Assembly (NCBI GenBank): GCA_022565155.1
Contig: JADFKB010000017.1
Span: 1 to 35,699 of the forward strand
Reading direction: 5' to 3'
Source of the DNA: Chloroflexota bacterium
GTDB lineage: Bacteria; Chloroflexota; Dehalococcoidia; DSTF01; RBG-16-68-14
DNA: 35,699 bases
The notes beneath the pieces are model-generated. The model was not told the origin of the DNA, did not search any database, and saw only the letters and a program-made list of their open reading frames with translations. The position numbers and the translations under genes are program-made. Below are positions 8,437 through 16,161 of the stretch, piece after piece (position 1 is the stretch's first letter; the number at the start of each line of letters is the position of its first letter).

Positions 8437-8850
8437 CTACGGCTTGCGTAGCCTGCGCGGCAAGTGGTGCTCGCTAGGACGGACGCCGGAGGCGATCATC
8501 TTGTCGCGCTCCCGCGCCCGCAGGTTCCGGATCTCGTTCGCCACCTCCCGGTCTCCCTTCGACGGCCTCGGTCGCGGCTTCGGCTTATTGATCTCCGGAT
8601 GCTCAAACGCGCGCATCCGCCCGCGATTGCGCTGCTTTACCTCTTTGCCCAGATGCCAGAACGTGCCCTTGTCCGGCAGCTTGCGCGGATAGCCGTCCCG
8701 AAGCGTAAACGCGGCGATGCTCGTCGGCATGATCCGCTCGCCCGCCTTCTCGCAGACGACGCACGGTGCCGATTCCGACGCGCGTGTGATCGGGCGCAGC
8801 ACCTCGAAGATGCCGTCGCAGTCCTCGCAGTAGTATTCGTAGAGCGGCAT
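8437..8850 (-). CDS. FmdB-type zinc ribbon protein with basic C-terminal tail
   Basis: The N-terminus MPLYEYYCEDC and the pair CVVC near residues 30-33 make a FmdB zinc ribbon. MPTS follows. From about residue 55 the protein is rich in lysine, arginine and proline (for example NKPKPRPRPSKGDREV), suggesting a disordered, possibly nucleic-acid-binding tail. It is 137 residues long and is a second, divergent copy of the same fold as its convergent neighbour 99 bases away. A TATACT element ends eight bases before its ATG, so the mRNA may be nearly leaderless. Function is not established. Confidence 0.82.
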   Translation of the reverse strand: MPLYEYYCEDCDGIFEVLRPITRASESAPCVVCEKAGERIMPTSIAAFTLRDGYPRKLPDKGTFWHLGKEVKQRNRGRMRAFEHPEINKPKPRPRPSKGDREVANEIRNLRARERDKMIASGVRPSEHHLPRRLRKP

Positions 8851-8858
8851 AGGGCCTC

Positions 8859-8864
8859 AGTATA
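8859..8864 (-). promoter_or_regulatory. -10 element almost adjacent to the FmdB start codon
   Basis: TATACT on the minus strand ends eight bases before the ATG. CTGGCA, 18 bases upstream, matches the -35 consensus at four of six positions. Transcription from here would leave only one or two bases of leader. Confidence 0.45.
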
Positions 8865-8874
8865 GCCGCGACGC

Positions 8875-9678
8875 CTAGCGTATGCCAGCGCCGGGCGTCT
8901 GCGGCACTGGCCCCGGCCCTTTGCGCACCTCGTCCATGAACGCCGCCGATCGCACGTCCTGATCCAGCGCGTAGTGGATCGCATCGCGCAGGTAGCGCTC
9001 CAACTCCACCGCCAGCTCTCCGCTGTCCAGCGGCTTCGCCGCCTCACTAAAGCTGCCATCCTGCAGCAATTGGAGCGCCGCCAGCGCCTCGCTTGAGAGC
9101 GCAGTCAGCACGACATCGACCGGCTTGCACTCCATACAGACGACGCCGCCTAGCGCCGGCGCCCACAGCGCGGTCTTGTCCTTCTTCAGCTCCTCTCCGC
9201 GGAAGACGCAGCGCCGTAGCTCAGGCCGATAGCCGAGCTGCGTCAGCAGCGACATCTCGAAGTAGCGCAGGACAACGTCGATATCGTCCCGCGTCGCCAG
9301 CCGGCGCAGCGTATCGACCAGCAGCCGGTAGACCGTGAAGTTCTCGGCGCGCTCCTCCGTCGCCCGGTCGAGCAGCTCCGCCGCGTAGAGAGCGTAGCTG
9401 AGGCGTCCCAGATCGTCCCTGAGCGGCTGAAACGTCTCGATGCTCTGCGCCTGGGTGATGATGTCCAGGTTGCGGCCCTTGGCGAACATGTACGAACCGT
9501 GGCTGAGCGGCTCCACGTTGCCGGCCAGCCTGCTCTTCATCCGCCGGACGCCCTTCGCCACCGCGTCTACCTTGCCGTAGTCGGCGCTGTAGAGCGTGAT
9601 GATTTTATCCGTATCGCCCAGCGTGCGTTGCCGTAAAACGATTGCAGCGGTCTTGTACACCCGAGGTGGCCTAGCCAT
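8875..9678 (-). CDS. recO: DNA repair protein RecO
   Basis: RecO works with RecR to load RecA on SSB-coated DNA. The N-terminal OB-fold contains TAAIVLRQRTLGDTDKIIT and AKGVRRMKSRLAG, and the following helical part includes LYAAELLDRATEE. The zinc site is atypical: CVFRG has only one cysteine where many RecO proteins have CxxC, while the second pair VVCMEC is present, so three cysteines remain. The 267-residue length is normal. It is the fourth gene of a dnaX-ybaB-recR-recO run and starts 24 bases after recR, with a purine-rich AAGGCGG stretch upstream. Confidence 0.9.
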   Translation of the reverse strand: MARPPRVYKTAAIVLRQRTLGDTDKIITLYSADYGKVDAVAKGVRRMKSRLAGNVEPLSHGSYMFAKGRNLDIITQAQSIETFQPLRDDLGRLSYALYAAELLDRATEERAENFTVYRLLVDTLRRLATRDDIDVVLRYFEMSLLTQLGYRPELRRCVFRGEELKKDKTALWAPALGGVVCMECKPVDVVLTALSSEALAALQLLQDGSFSEAAKPLDSGELAVELERYLRDAIHYALDQDVRSAAFMDEVRKGPGPVPQTPGAGIR

Positions 9679-9702
9679 CGGCTAACGTCCGCCTTCCCGT
9701 CG

Positions 9703-10332
9703 TCAAACGTCCTGGCGATGCTCCAGCGCCTGGGCCAGCGTCACGTCGTCGGCGTACTCAAGGTCGGCGCCCGTCGGCAGGCCGCGGGCGAGGCGTGTGA
9801 CGCGCACGCCCAGCGGCGCCACCAGACGGCTGACGTACATCGCCGTCGCCTCGCCCTCCAGGTTGGGGTTCGTCGCCATGATCACTTCGTTCACCGACCC
9901 GTTGCGCAGCCGTGCGACCAGCTCGTTGAGCTTCAGGTCGTCCGGGCCGACGCCGTCCATCGGCGAGACGACGCCATGCAGCACGTGGTAGAGGCCCCGA
10001 TAGCTGCGGCTGCGCTCCAGCGCTAATATATCCAGCGGCTCCTCTACCACACAGATCAATGCCTGGTCGCGCTGCTCGTCCGTACAGATGCCGCAGGGAT
10101 CGACCTCTGTGACGTTCTGGCAGATCGAGCAGAGGATGATCTTCTCCTTCAGATCGACGATCGCATCTGCTAGCGCCTGCGCCTCTTCGTTCGAAGCCCG
10201 CAACAGGTAGTAGGTTAGCCGCTGGGCGCTTTTCGGGCCGATGGTGGGCAGCCGATGCAACGCTTCGATCAGGCGCGCCACGGGCGCAGCAGTGCTGGCC
10301 GAACGTCCTGGGGCAGCAGGCCTCTCGTTCAC
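9703..10332 (-). CDS. recR: Recombination protein RecR
   Basis: RecR is a ring-forming recombination mediator. The N-terminal helix-hairpin-helix (LIEALHRLPTIGPKSAQRL) is followed by a C4 zinc finger (CSIC at its start, CGIC at its end, near residues 68-88) and a Toprim domain with ICVVEEPLDILALE and VSPMDGVGPDDL, ending in the LARGLPTGADLEYAD signature. The 209-residue length includes a slightly longer N-terminus than usual. It begins ten bases after ybaB, within the classic dnaX-ybaB-recR order. Confidence 0.96.
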   Translation of the reverse strand: MNERPAAPGRSASTAAPVARLIEALHRLPTIGPKSAQRLTYYLLRASNEEAQALADAIVDLKEKIILCSICQNVTEVDPCGICTDEQRDQALICVVEEPLDILALERSRSYRGLYHVLHGVVSPMDGVGPDDLKLNELVARLRNGSVNEVIMATNPNLEGEATAMYVSRLVAPLGVRVTRLARGLPTGADLEYADDVTLAQALEHRQDV

Positions 10333-10342
10333 AGACTGTGGC

Positions 10343-10654
10343 CTACTTGGGCAGATTGATGCCGAACTGGCCGGCGAGACCGGCGAGCTGCTGCGTCTGC
10401 AAACCTTGCACCTTCTGCAGCGCTTCGTTCACGGCGGCGGTGATCAGGTCTTCAAGCATCTCGATGTCGTCCGGGTCGACGACCTCCGGCTCGATCTTTA
10501 GCGACTCCACCTTGAGGCCGCCCGTAACGGCAATGGTGACCGCGCCGCCGCCTGCGCTCCCGTCGACGACCTGCTCCTGCAGCTCCGACTGCGCCTTCAA
10601 CGCCTTCTCCTGCATCTGCTGCAGGCGCGCCATCATGTCGCGGTTCATCCCCAT
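10343..10654 (-). CDS. ybaB: YbaB/EbfC nucleoid-associated DNA-binding protein
   Basis: A small (103 residue) dimeric DNA-binding protein with the family features: an N-terminal amphipathic helix rich in Met/Gln (MMARLQQMQEKALKAQSEL), a central beta segment (VTIAVTGGLKVESLKIEPEVVD) and a C-terminal helix containing LITAAVNEAL. It starts three bases after the stop of the DnaX C-terminal frame. Its Shine-Dalgarno AAGGAGG lies inside that frame, so its translation appears coupled to completion of full-length DnaX. An internal ATG at residue 3 is an alternative start. Confidence 0.93.
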   Translation of the reverse strand: MGMNRDMMARLQQMQEKALKAQSELQEQVVDGSAGGGAVTIAVTGGLKVESLKIEPEVVDPDDIEMLEDLITAAVNEALQKVQGLQTQQLAGLAGQFGINLPK

Positions 10655-10657
10655 CGT

Positions 10658-11401
10658 TTAGCCTCCTTCATCGTCGCTGGAGAGCGCTTCGCCGACTAGC
10701 TCCTCGGCTGCGCGTACCAGGCCGCCGCGTTGCCCAGGACGTTGTACCTCCACGTTCGGATCCAGCACGCAGCGCACCGTCCGGCCGGCGCCAAGCACCT
10801 CGTCCACAGCCTGCTGGAGCGCGCGTACGTTCTCGCCGCCGTCGCCCTCCATGCGGTCCAGCAGCATCGCGTGCCGGAAGCCGAAGACGACCTCGCCGTC
10901 AGACGCTTCGATGATACCACAGCCACTATTCAGCAACGCCCCCGCCCGAAACTCCAATTCTCGCGTCCGATCATAGATCGCCGGCCAGCGCGCGCGCACT
11001 TCATCCAGTCCCTTCGCCGCACCGGCAGGCGCAACCGGTGGCTTCTCGCGCGCATCCGCTGTATTCTGCTCGGGCGGCGCAGGCGCGTCTCCCAGTCCCT
11101 TCGCCGCGCCGGCAGGCGCAACCGGTGGCTTGTCGCGCGCATCCGCCGTACTTTGCTCGGACGGCCTAGGCGCGTCTCCGTTATCCTGCGCGCTCCTCTC
11201 GGGCGCGGCCTTAGAAGCAGCCGGCTGCTTCCGCTTCGCCGGTGGCTTGCTGAATTCAGCAGCCGGTTCGGATCTCTTTGCTGGTGGGCCGGAAGCCGCC
11301 GTGGCCGCCGCCGGTTTGGCCGCCGGCTGGCTCTGGCGCTGTGGTTGCGGACGCGGAGCTGCTGGCGCTGCCGCAGCCGGAGGAGGCCGGGGCTTCCGCA
11401 G
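10658..11401 (-). CDS. dnaX: DnaX linker and C-terminal (tau-specific) domain in a shifted frame
   Basis: This frame is open for 247 codons after an in-frame TAG and lies one base ahead (+1) of the dnaX ATPase frame. It encodes a low-complexity Pro/Ala/Lys linker of about 130 residues, then a globular domain from ARWPAIYDRTRELEF through VVFGFRHAMLLDRMEG to VLDPNVEVQ, which matches the layout of the DnaX domain that follows the linker and binds polymerase alpha. No convincing independent start precedes the linker, and the stop is three bases from ybaB. I read it as the distal part of DnaX, reached by a programmed +1 event or separated by a one-base sequence error. Read through, full-length DnaX would be about 605 residues. 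Confidence 0.7.
   Translation of the reverse strand: MRKPRPPPAAAAPAAPRPQPQRQSQPAAKPAAATAASGPPAKRSEPAAEFSKPPAKRKQPAASKAAPERSAQDNGDAPRPSEQSTADARDKPPVAPAGAAKGLGDAPAPPEQNTADAREKPPVAPAGAAKGLDEVRARWPAIYDRTRELEFRAGALLNSGCGIIEASDGEVVFGFRHAMLLDRMEGDGGENVRALQQAVDEVLGAGRTVRCVLDPNVEVQRPGQRGGLVRAAEELVGEALSSDDEGG
11010..11183 (-). repeat. Two tandem 87-bp repeats in the DnaX linker
   Basis: Two adjacent copies (11010-11096 and 11097-11183) encode a 29-residue unit containing TADAR-KPPVAPAGAAKGL. The copies differ at only a limited number of positions, so the duplication is recent. The unit length is a multiple of three and preserves the linker frame. Confidence 0.85.
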
Positions 11402-12476
11402 CTAAGATCGAGCCCGCCAGCGCAAGCTCTAACGGCAGCGGCGAGAGCGGGTCGGCACGCAGATCGGCCTCGCCGAATGCGCGCAGGGTGGAGACGATCC
11501 GGTCCGTCCCGATCTCGGCGACCAACGCGCGCATCTCAGCGATCTGCTCCTCGCTCCAGCTTTCGCTGAGCTCGGCGCCGGCCTTCGCTAGCAGCAGGCC
11601 GCGCATCTGCGCCACCACCTGCCGCTGGAACTGGCGCAGATCGAGCCCGTCGTCGCGCACCTCGGAGATCACCGCCAGCCCTTCAGCCAGCTCGCCCTTC
11701 AGCGCGTGAGCGGCGAGCGTCACGCTGCGGGCGTCGACGACGAGGCCGAGTCCTTCCCGCACCTGGTCGTCGGCGAGCTTGTTGCCGTACGAATCGACGA
11801 GCTGCTCCAGCAGGTTGATCGCATCGCGCAGGCTGCCCGTAGCGACCCGCGCGATCTGCTTCAGCGCGTCTTCGGAGCACTCGATCCCCTCTTCGCCCGC
11901 GATGAACTTGAGCCGCCCGACGGCGGCTTCGAGCGGAATGCGCCGGAAATCGAACCGCTGGCAGCGCGAGATGACGGTCGCCGGCACCTTATGCGCTTCC
12001 GTCGTCGCCAGCACGAAGATGACGTGGGGCGGCGGCTCTTCCAGCGTCTTCAGCAGCGCGTTGAAGGCCGGCTCCGTCAGCATATGCACCTCGTCAACGA
12101 GGTAGACCTTGTAGGCATCAACGCCGCCCGCGGGAGCGAAGTTCGCCTTCTCGCGCAGGCTGCGGATCTCGTCGATACCGCGATTACTCGCCGCGTCCAA
12201 CTCGATCAGGTCGAGCGCGCGGCCGGCGAGATACGCCTGGCAGCTATCGCAGGCCGCACACGGCTGGCCGTCCCTTAGTTGGCTACAGTTCACCGCCATC
12301 GCTAGCAGCCGGCCCGTCGTCGTCTTGCCGGTGCCGCGCGGGCCCGAGAAGAGGTAGGCGTGCGCCACCTTATCGCCGGCGATGGCGTTGGTCAGGGTGC
12401 GCACTACCATCTCCTGGCCGGCAACTTCGGCTAAGGAGCGCGGACGCCACTTTCGATAGAGAACTTCGCTGCTCAT
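11256..12476 (-). CDS. dnaX: DNA polymerase III gamma/tau subunit, ATPase part (gamma-like product)
   Basis: DnaX is the clamp-loader ATPase. Walker A is G45-PRGTGKT-52, the zinc module uses C64, C73, C76 and C79, Walker B is VYLVDEVHML, and sensor 1 is in FVLATTEAHKVPATVISRCQRF. Domain III follows to about residue 360. The frame then enters low-complexity Ser/Ala/Gly sequence and stops at residue 406, while the tau-type linker and C-terminal domain continue in the +1 frame. The 406-residue product resembles a gamma form. The gene has its own promoter just upstream and heads the dnaX-ybaB-recR-recO operon. Confidence 0.93.
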   Translation of the reverse strand: MSSEVLYRKWRPRSLAEVAGQEMVVRTLTNAIAGDKVAHAYLFSGPRGTGKTTTGRLLAMAVNCSQLRDGQPCAACDSCQAYLAGRALDLIELDAASNRGIDEIRSLREKANFAPAGGVDAYKVYLVDEVHMLTEPAFNALLKTLEEPPPHVIFVLATTEAHKVPATVISRCQRFDFRRIPLEAAVGRLKFIAGEEGIECSEDALKQIARVATGSLRDAINLLEQLVDSYGNKLADDQVREGLGLVVDARSVTLAAHALKGELAEGLAVISEVRDDGLDLRQFQRQVVAQMRGLLLAKAGAELSESWSEEQIAEMRALVAEIGTDRIVSTLRAFGEADLRADPLSPLPLELALAGSILAAEAPASSGCGSASSSASATTAPEPAGGQTGGGHGGFRPTSKEIRTGC

Positions 12477-12536
12477 GGTTCGCTGCTCGTGAATGTGCGC
12501 CGCAGGTGGGTGTCGATAGGCTTCGGGATCGCGCTC

Positions 12537-12565
12537 AGTATACCAGCGGCCTTCCGGCGCCTCAA
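12537..12565 (-). promoter_or_regulatory. Promoter for the dnaX operon
   Basis: On the minus strand, TTGAGG (12565-12560), a 17-base spacer and TATACT (12542-12537) preceded by TGG form a near-consensus sigma-70 promoter with an extended -10. The leader to the dnaX ATG would be about 54 bases. The -35 overlaps the ybeY stop. Confidence 0.65.
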
Positions 12566-13038
12566 TGCGCCACGTCGATTAGCAGCGCCTCCTCCTTCGA
12601 GCGCATCAGCTTGGCCTCGGCGGCCGTCTCGTGATCGTAGCCCAGCAGGTGGAGGATGCCGTGCGCCAGCAGGTGCGCCAGCTCCACGCCGATGTCATGC
12701 CCCGCCCCCCCGGCCTGCCGCAGCGCGGTCGGAAACGCGATCACGACCTCGCCCAACTGTTCGGCGCTCTCCGGCGGCGTCACGAAGCCCTCCGCGCCAT
12801 CCATCCGAAACGAGAGGACATCGGTCGGCGCGTCGACGTCTCTGTAGCGCTTGTTTAGGTCGCGGACGGTCTCGTCGTCCGTCACCAGCACGCTCAGCTC
12901 GGCCAGCGAATCCATCTGCTCGGATTCAAGGACACGCCGCGCCAGCGCCGCGAGCGCCTGCTCGTCGACGCGAGCCGCGAACGGTGGTTCGACCTGGAGA
13001 GAGATCGTATCGGGCGAGGGCGTCATCGAGTCCAGCAT
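12562..13038 (-). CDS. ybeY: Endoribonuclease YbeY
   Basis: YbeY is a zinc-dependent RNase involved in 16S rRNA 3' end maturation and ribosome quality control. The metal motif is H126-GIL-H130-LLGYD-H136, and LNKRYRDVDAPTDVLSF is the family signature. It is 158 residues long from the first ATG; an ATG at residue 5 is an alternative, and TATGCT just upstream of that codon could act as a -10, making the mRNA leaderless. It lies upstream of dnaX on the same strand, but dnaX has its own promoter between them. Confidence 0.94.
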   Translation of the reverse strand: MLDSMTPSPDTISLQVEPPFAARVDEQALAALARRVLESEQMDSLAELSVLVTDDETVRDLNKRYRDVDAPTDVLSFRMDGAEGFVTPPESAEQLGEVVIAFPTALRQAGGAGHDIGVELAHLLAHGILHLLGYDHETAAEAKLMRSKEEALLIDVAH

Positions 13039-13078
13039 AGCGCATCCGTCACAACCGTTCGTGCGGACGACACACGCC

Positions 13079-13108
13079 TTGTCACCGGCGTTCCGGCCCC
13101 GTTACTAT
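13079..13108 (+). promoter_or_regulatory. Promoter giving a leaderless mRNA for the propeller gene
   Basis: TTGTCA (13079-13084), an 18-base spacer and TACTAT (13103-13108) form a good sigma-70 match. The -10 ends six bases before the ATG, so the normal start point falls on the start codon itself. No Shine-Dalgarno is present. Confidence 0.6.
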
Positions 13109-13114
13109 CCGCAC

Positions 13115-14668
13115 ATGCGCCACATGCCGATACGCTCCGCAGTCATCGCGACTGGCCTCTCGCTCGCGTTCGCCGCACTCCTGTTCACCGACAGCGGCTG
13201 GAGCGGCGCGCCCGCCACGGAGCGGGCCAGCGTCTCCTCAGCCGGGGCCGAGGCCAACGGCCCCAGCTTCGGCCCGGCGCTGAGCGACGACGGCCGCTAC
13301 GTCGTCTTCACGTCGGACGCCACGAACCTGTCGCCCTCAGACACCAACGGCCGCGATGTCTTCGTCCGCGACCGGCAGACCGGCATAACAGAGCTGGTCA
13401 GCATCGCCAGCGACGGCGCCCAGGCGAACCGGCCGGCACTCTTCCCCGCCATCAGCGGCGACGGCCGCTACATCGCCTTCCAGTCCGACGCTGACAACCT
13501 CGTCGCCGACGATACAAACGGCGTCAGCGACATCTTCCTCCACGACCGCCAGACCGGCGTCACCGAGCGCGTCAGCCTCACTAGTGCGGGCGGCCAAGCC
13601 AACGATGATAGCTTCACGCCGTCGGTCAGCGCCGATGGACGTTATGTCACGTTCACCTCCCTCGCAGATAACCTCGTCCCGGGCGATACAAATGACGACA
13701 GTGACGTCTTTCTCTGCGACCTTCAGACCGGCATAGTTGAGCTGCTCAGCGTCAGCACCGCGGGCGAGATCGGCGACGGCCCCAGCGGCGGCCTTGGCGC
13801 GGGAGCCGCGCGCATTAGCTCCGACGGCCGCTACGTTGTCTTCGGCTCGTTCGCCGGCAACCTCGCGCCGGGAGACAGCAACCTGCGCGACGACGTCTTC
13901 CTGCGCGACCGCCAGACCGGCGTCACGGAGCTGCTCAGTGTCAGCACCGCCGACGAACCCGGCAACGGCCACAGCATGTACCCGGACGTGAGCGATGACG
14001 GCCGCTACATCATCTATCACTCCCTGGCGGACAACCTCGTCGCCGGCGACAGCAACGGCCAGAGCGATGTCTTCCTCCGCGACCGCGATACAGGCGCCAC
14101 GACCTTACTCAGCGCCGGCATGGGCGGAACAGCAGCCGGCGGCCTTAGCCACTTCGCCGTCATCAGCGCCGATGGCCGCTTCGCCGCCTATCCGTCCGAT
14201 GCGGCCAACCTCGTTCTCGGCGATACCAACGGCCAGCGCGACATCTTCCTACAGGAGATCGCCAGCGGAGACGTAGAGCGGGTCAACCTCAGCAGCAGCG
14301 GCGGCGAGAGCGCCGGCCCGAGCTCGTCGGTCGCCATCGACGGTAGCGGCAACACCGTCGCTTACCAGTCGTTCGCGGACAACCTCGTCGCAGCGGATTC
14401 CAACGACGCACCGGATATCTTCGTATGGGGAACACCGCTCTTATCGGCCGCTACGCCAACGCCGGCCGCGCCGGCCGGCGACGCGGACTGCAGCAGCGCT
14501 GTCAACGCCATCGACGCCACGCTCATCCTTCAGCTCGTCGCCGGCCTCGTAAGCACGCTCCCCTGCCCTGCTGCCGCCGACGCGAACGCCAGCGGCAACG
14601 TCGACGCAATCGACGCCGCCCTCGTCCTGCAGTTCGTCGCAGGGCTAGTGGAGAGGCTGCCGCCCTAG
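13115..14668 (+). CDS. Secreted seven-bladed PD40/TolB-like propeller with dockerin-like tail
   Basis: The 517-residue protein starts with a signal peptide (hydrophobic core VIATGLSLAFAALLF, cleavage expected near residue 30). Seven repeats of about 57 residues follow, each built on S-DGRYVVF-S-A-NL-DTNG-DVF--D-QTG, as in the WD40-like PD40 repeats of TolB, so a seven-bladed beta propeller is likely. A short Pro/Thr/Ala linker leads to two dockerin-like calcium loops (GDADCSSAVNAIDATLILQ and ADANASGNVDAIDAALVLQ), so it may bind calcium or attach to a cohesin-like partner. The ligand is unknown. An in-frame region further upstream is antisense to ybeY and is not included. It converges with nuoN, two bases apart. 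Confidence 0.85.
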   Translation: MRHMPIRSAVIATGLSLAFAALLFTDSGWSGAPATERASVSSAGAEANGPSFGPALSDDGRYVVFTSDATNLSPSDTNGRDVFVRDRQTGITELVSIASDGAQANRPALFPAISGDGRYIAFQSDADNLVADDTNGVSDIFLHDRQTGVTERVSLTSAGGQANDDSFTPSVSADGRYVTFTSLADNLVPGDTNDDSDVFLCDLQTGIVELLSVSTAGEIGDGPSGGLGAGAARISSDGRYVVFGSFAGNLAPGDSNLRDDVFLRDRQTGVTELLSVSTADEPGNGHSMYPDVSDDGRYIIYHSLADNLVAGDSNGQSDVFLRDRDTGATTLLSAGMGGTAAGGLSHFAVISADGRFAAYPSDAANLVLGDTNGQRDIFLQEIASGDVERVNLSSSGGESAGPSSSVAIDGSGNTVAYQSFADNLVAADSNDAPDIFVWGTPLLSAATPTPAAPAGDADCSSAVNAIDATLILQLVAGLVSTLPCPAAADANASGNVDAIDAALVLQFVAGLVERLPP

Positions 14669-14670
14669 CG

Positions 14671-16146
14671 TTAGCCTAGCGCGCTCACAGCCCGCTGCGC
14701 GGCATCGATCAGCGGCGTCGGCACGAGGCCGACAACGAGCACTCCTACGCCCGTCACTGCTAGCGATGCTGCCAGCCACGGGCCGGTTCGGACATCGTCC
14801 TCCGCCGGCGCCGGCGCCAGGTACATGTGTCTCACCACCCGTAGATAGTAGTAGGCCGAAAGCGCCGAGTTCAGCACCGCGACGATCACCAGCCAGACAA
14901 GGTCGCTCTGGACGGCGGCGTTGAAGATGTAGATTTTGGCGACGAAGCCAGCTGTCGGCGGAATGCCGGTGAGCGAGACGAAGCAGAACGCCAGCACCGC
15001 CGCCGGCAGGGGCGCCCGCCGGCCCATGCCGGCGTAGTCTTCGATCTCATCCGAATTGATCCGGGCCGAGATCGCCATCACCGCGAAAAACGCGCCCAGG
15101 TTCGTCAGCGCGTAAGCCGCCAGGAAGAACGTCACGCCGCTCGCACCCAGCGTCGAACCGGCCGCGATCGCGGCGACGCCGATCGCTATGTTCCCCGCCT
15201 GCGCGATCGAGCTGTAGCCGAGTAATCTCTTGATATTCGTCTGCACCAGCGCCATCACATTGCCGACGCACATGGAGATCGCCGCCAGAACCGCGAACAC
15301 GGTCGCCCAGTCGCTGCTCACCAGACCGTCCGGCCCAATGCCGAAGCCCTGGTAGAAGACCCTGAGTATGACAGCGAAGCCAGCCGCCTTGCTGCCGACG
15401 GAGAGGAAGGCAGCAACCGGCGTCGCCGAGCCTTCATAGACGTCCGGCACCCACATGTGGAACGGCACCAGCCCCACCTTGAAGCTGAGCCCCGCCGCCA
15501 GCAACACTGCTGCCGCGATCAGCGCCGCCCTCGTACCTGGGTCGCCTTCCAGCACCAGCGACGAGATGCTGGCGGCGCCGTCCGGCGCGATCAGTTTCGT
15601 CGTGCCGGCGATGCCAAAGAGGAACGCCATCCCGTACAGGATCACCGCCGATGCTATCGCACCCATCAGGATGTATTTCAGCCCGGCTTCGCTCCCCTTA
15701 TCGTCCCTCAGGAACGCGGCGAGGACGTACTGCGAGATGCTCGTCAGCTCCAACGCGACGAAGATCAGGATCAGGTCACGCGCGCCGGCCAGCAGCATCA
15801 TGCCGCCCGTCGCCAGCATCAGCAGTGCCCAGAACTCGCCCTGGTTACGAATCTTGCGTACGAAGTCGGCCGAAGCGAGCGTCACCAGCCCGGCAACGCC
15901 GATGAACAGAAATCCGAAGAAGATGCTGAACGTATCGAGCGAGTACGTGCCATCGAACGCGACCGCCTCTCTGTCGCGCAGGATCAGCACTACCAGCCAG
16001 ATCGCCGACGCCGTCAGCGCGCCCAGCACCCCCACGGGCAGCCAGCCGCGGTTGCGATCGCGCAGCAGTATATCGGCGAACAGGACACCTCCCGCCGCCA
16101 CCATCAGGATCAGCTGCGGGCCAATGCGGTCGATGTCCTCTAGCAC
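14671..16146 (-). CDS. nuoN: NADH-quinone oxidoreductase subunit N
   Basis: NuoN is an antiporter-like proton-pumping membrane subunit of complex I. The 491-residue protein is almost entirely transmembrane helices. The proton_antipo_M core includes GLVPFHMWVPDVYEGSATP and NIKRLLGYSSIAQAGN, with the conserved lysines of discontinuous helices TM7 and TM8. The start is GTG, 15 bases after the nuoM stop. It is the last gene of the operon and converges with the propeller gene. Confidence 0.96.
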   Translation of the reverse strand: MLEDIDRIGPQLILMVAAGGVLFADILLRDRNRGWLPVGVLGALTASAIWLVVLILRDREAVAFDGTYSLDTFSIFFGFLFIGVAGLVTLASADFVRKIRNQGEFWALLMLATGGMMLLAGARDLILIFVALELTSISQYVLAAFLRDDKGSEAGLKYILMGAIASAVILYGMAFLFGIAGTTKLIAPDGAASISSLVLEGDPGTRAALIAAAVLLAAGLSFKVGLVPFHMWVPDVYEGSATPVAAFLSVGSKAAGFAVILRVFYQGFGIGPDGLVSSDWATVFAVLAAISMCVGNVMALVQTNIKRLLGYSSIAQAGNIAIGVAAIAAGSTLGASGVTFFLAAYALTNLGAFFAVMAISARINSDEIEDYAGMGRRAPLPAAVLAFCFVSLTGIPPTAGFVAKIYIFNAAVQSDLVWLVIVAVLNSALSAYYYLRVVRHMYLAPAPAEDDVRTGPWLAASLAVTGVGVLVVGLVPTPLIDAAQRAVSALG

Positions 16147-16161
16147 GTCTGCATCGCCCCG

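Noticed and set aside
12851-13114. Upstream extension of the propeller gene to 605 residues
   Set aside because: The extra 88 residues are antisense to ybeY; a proper signal peptide and promoter place the start at 13115.
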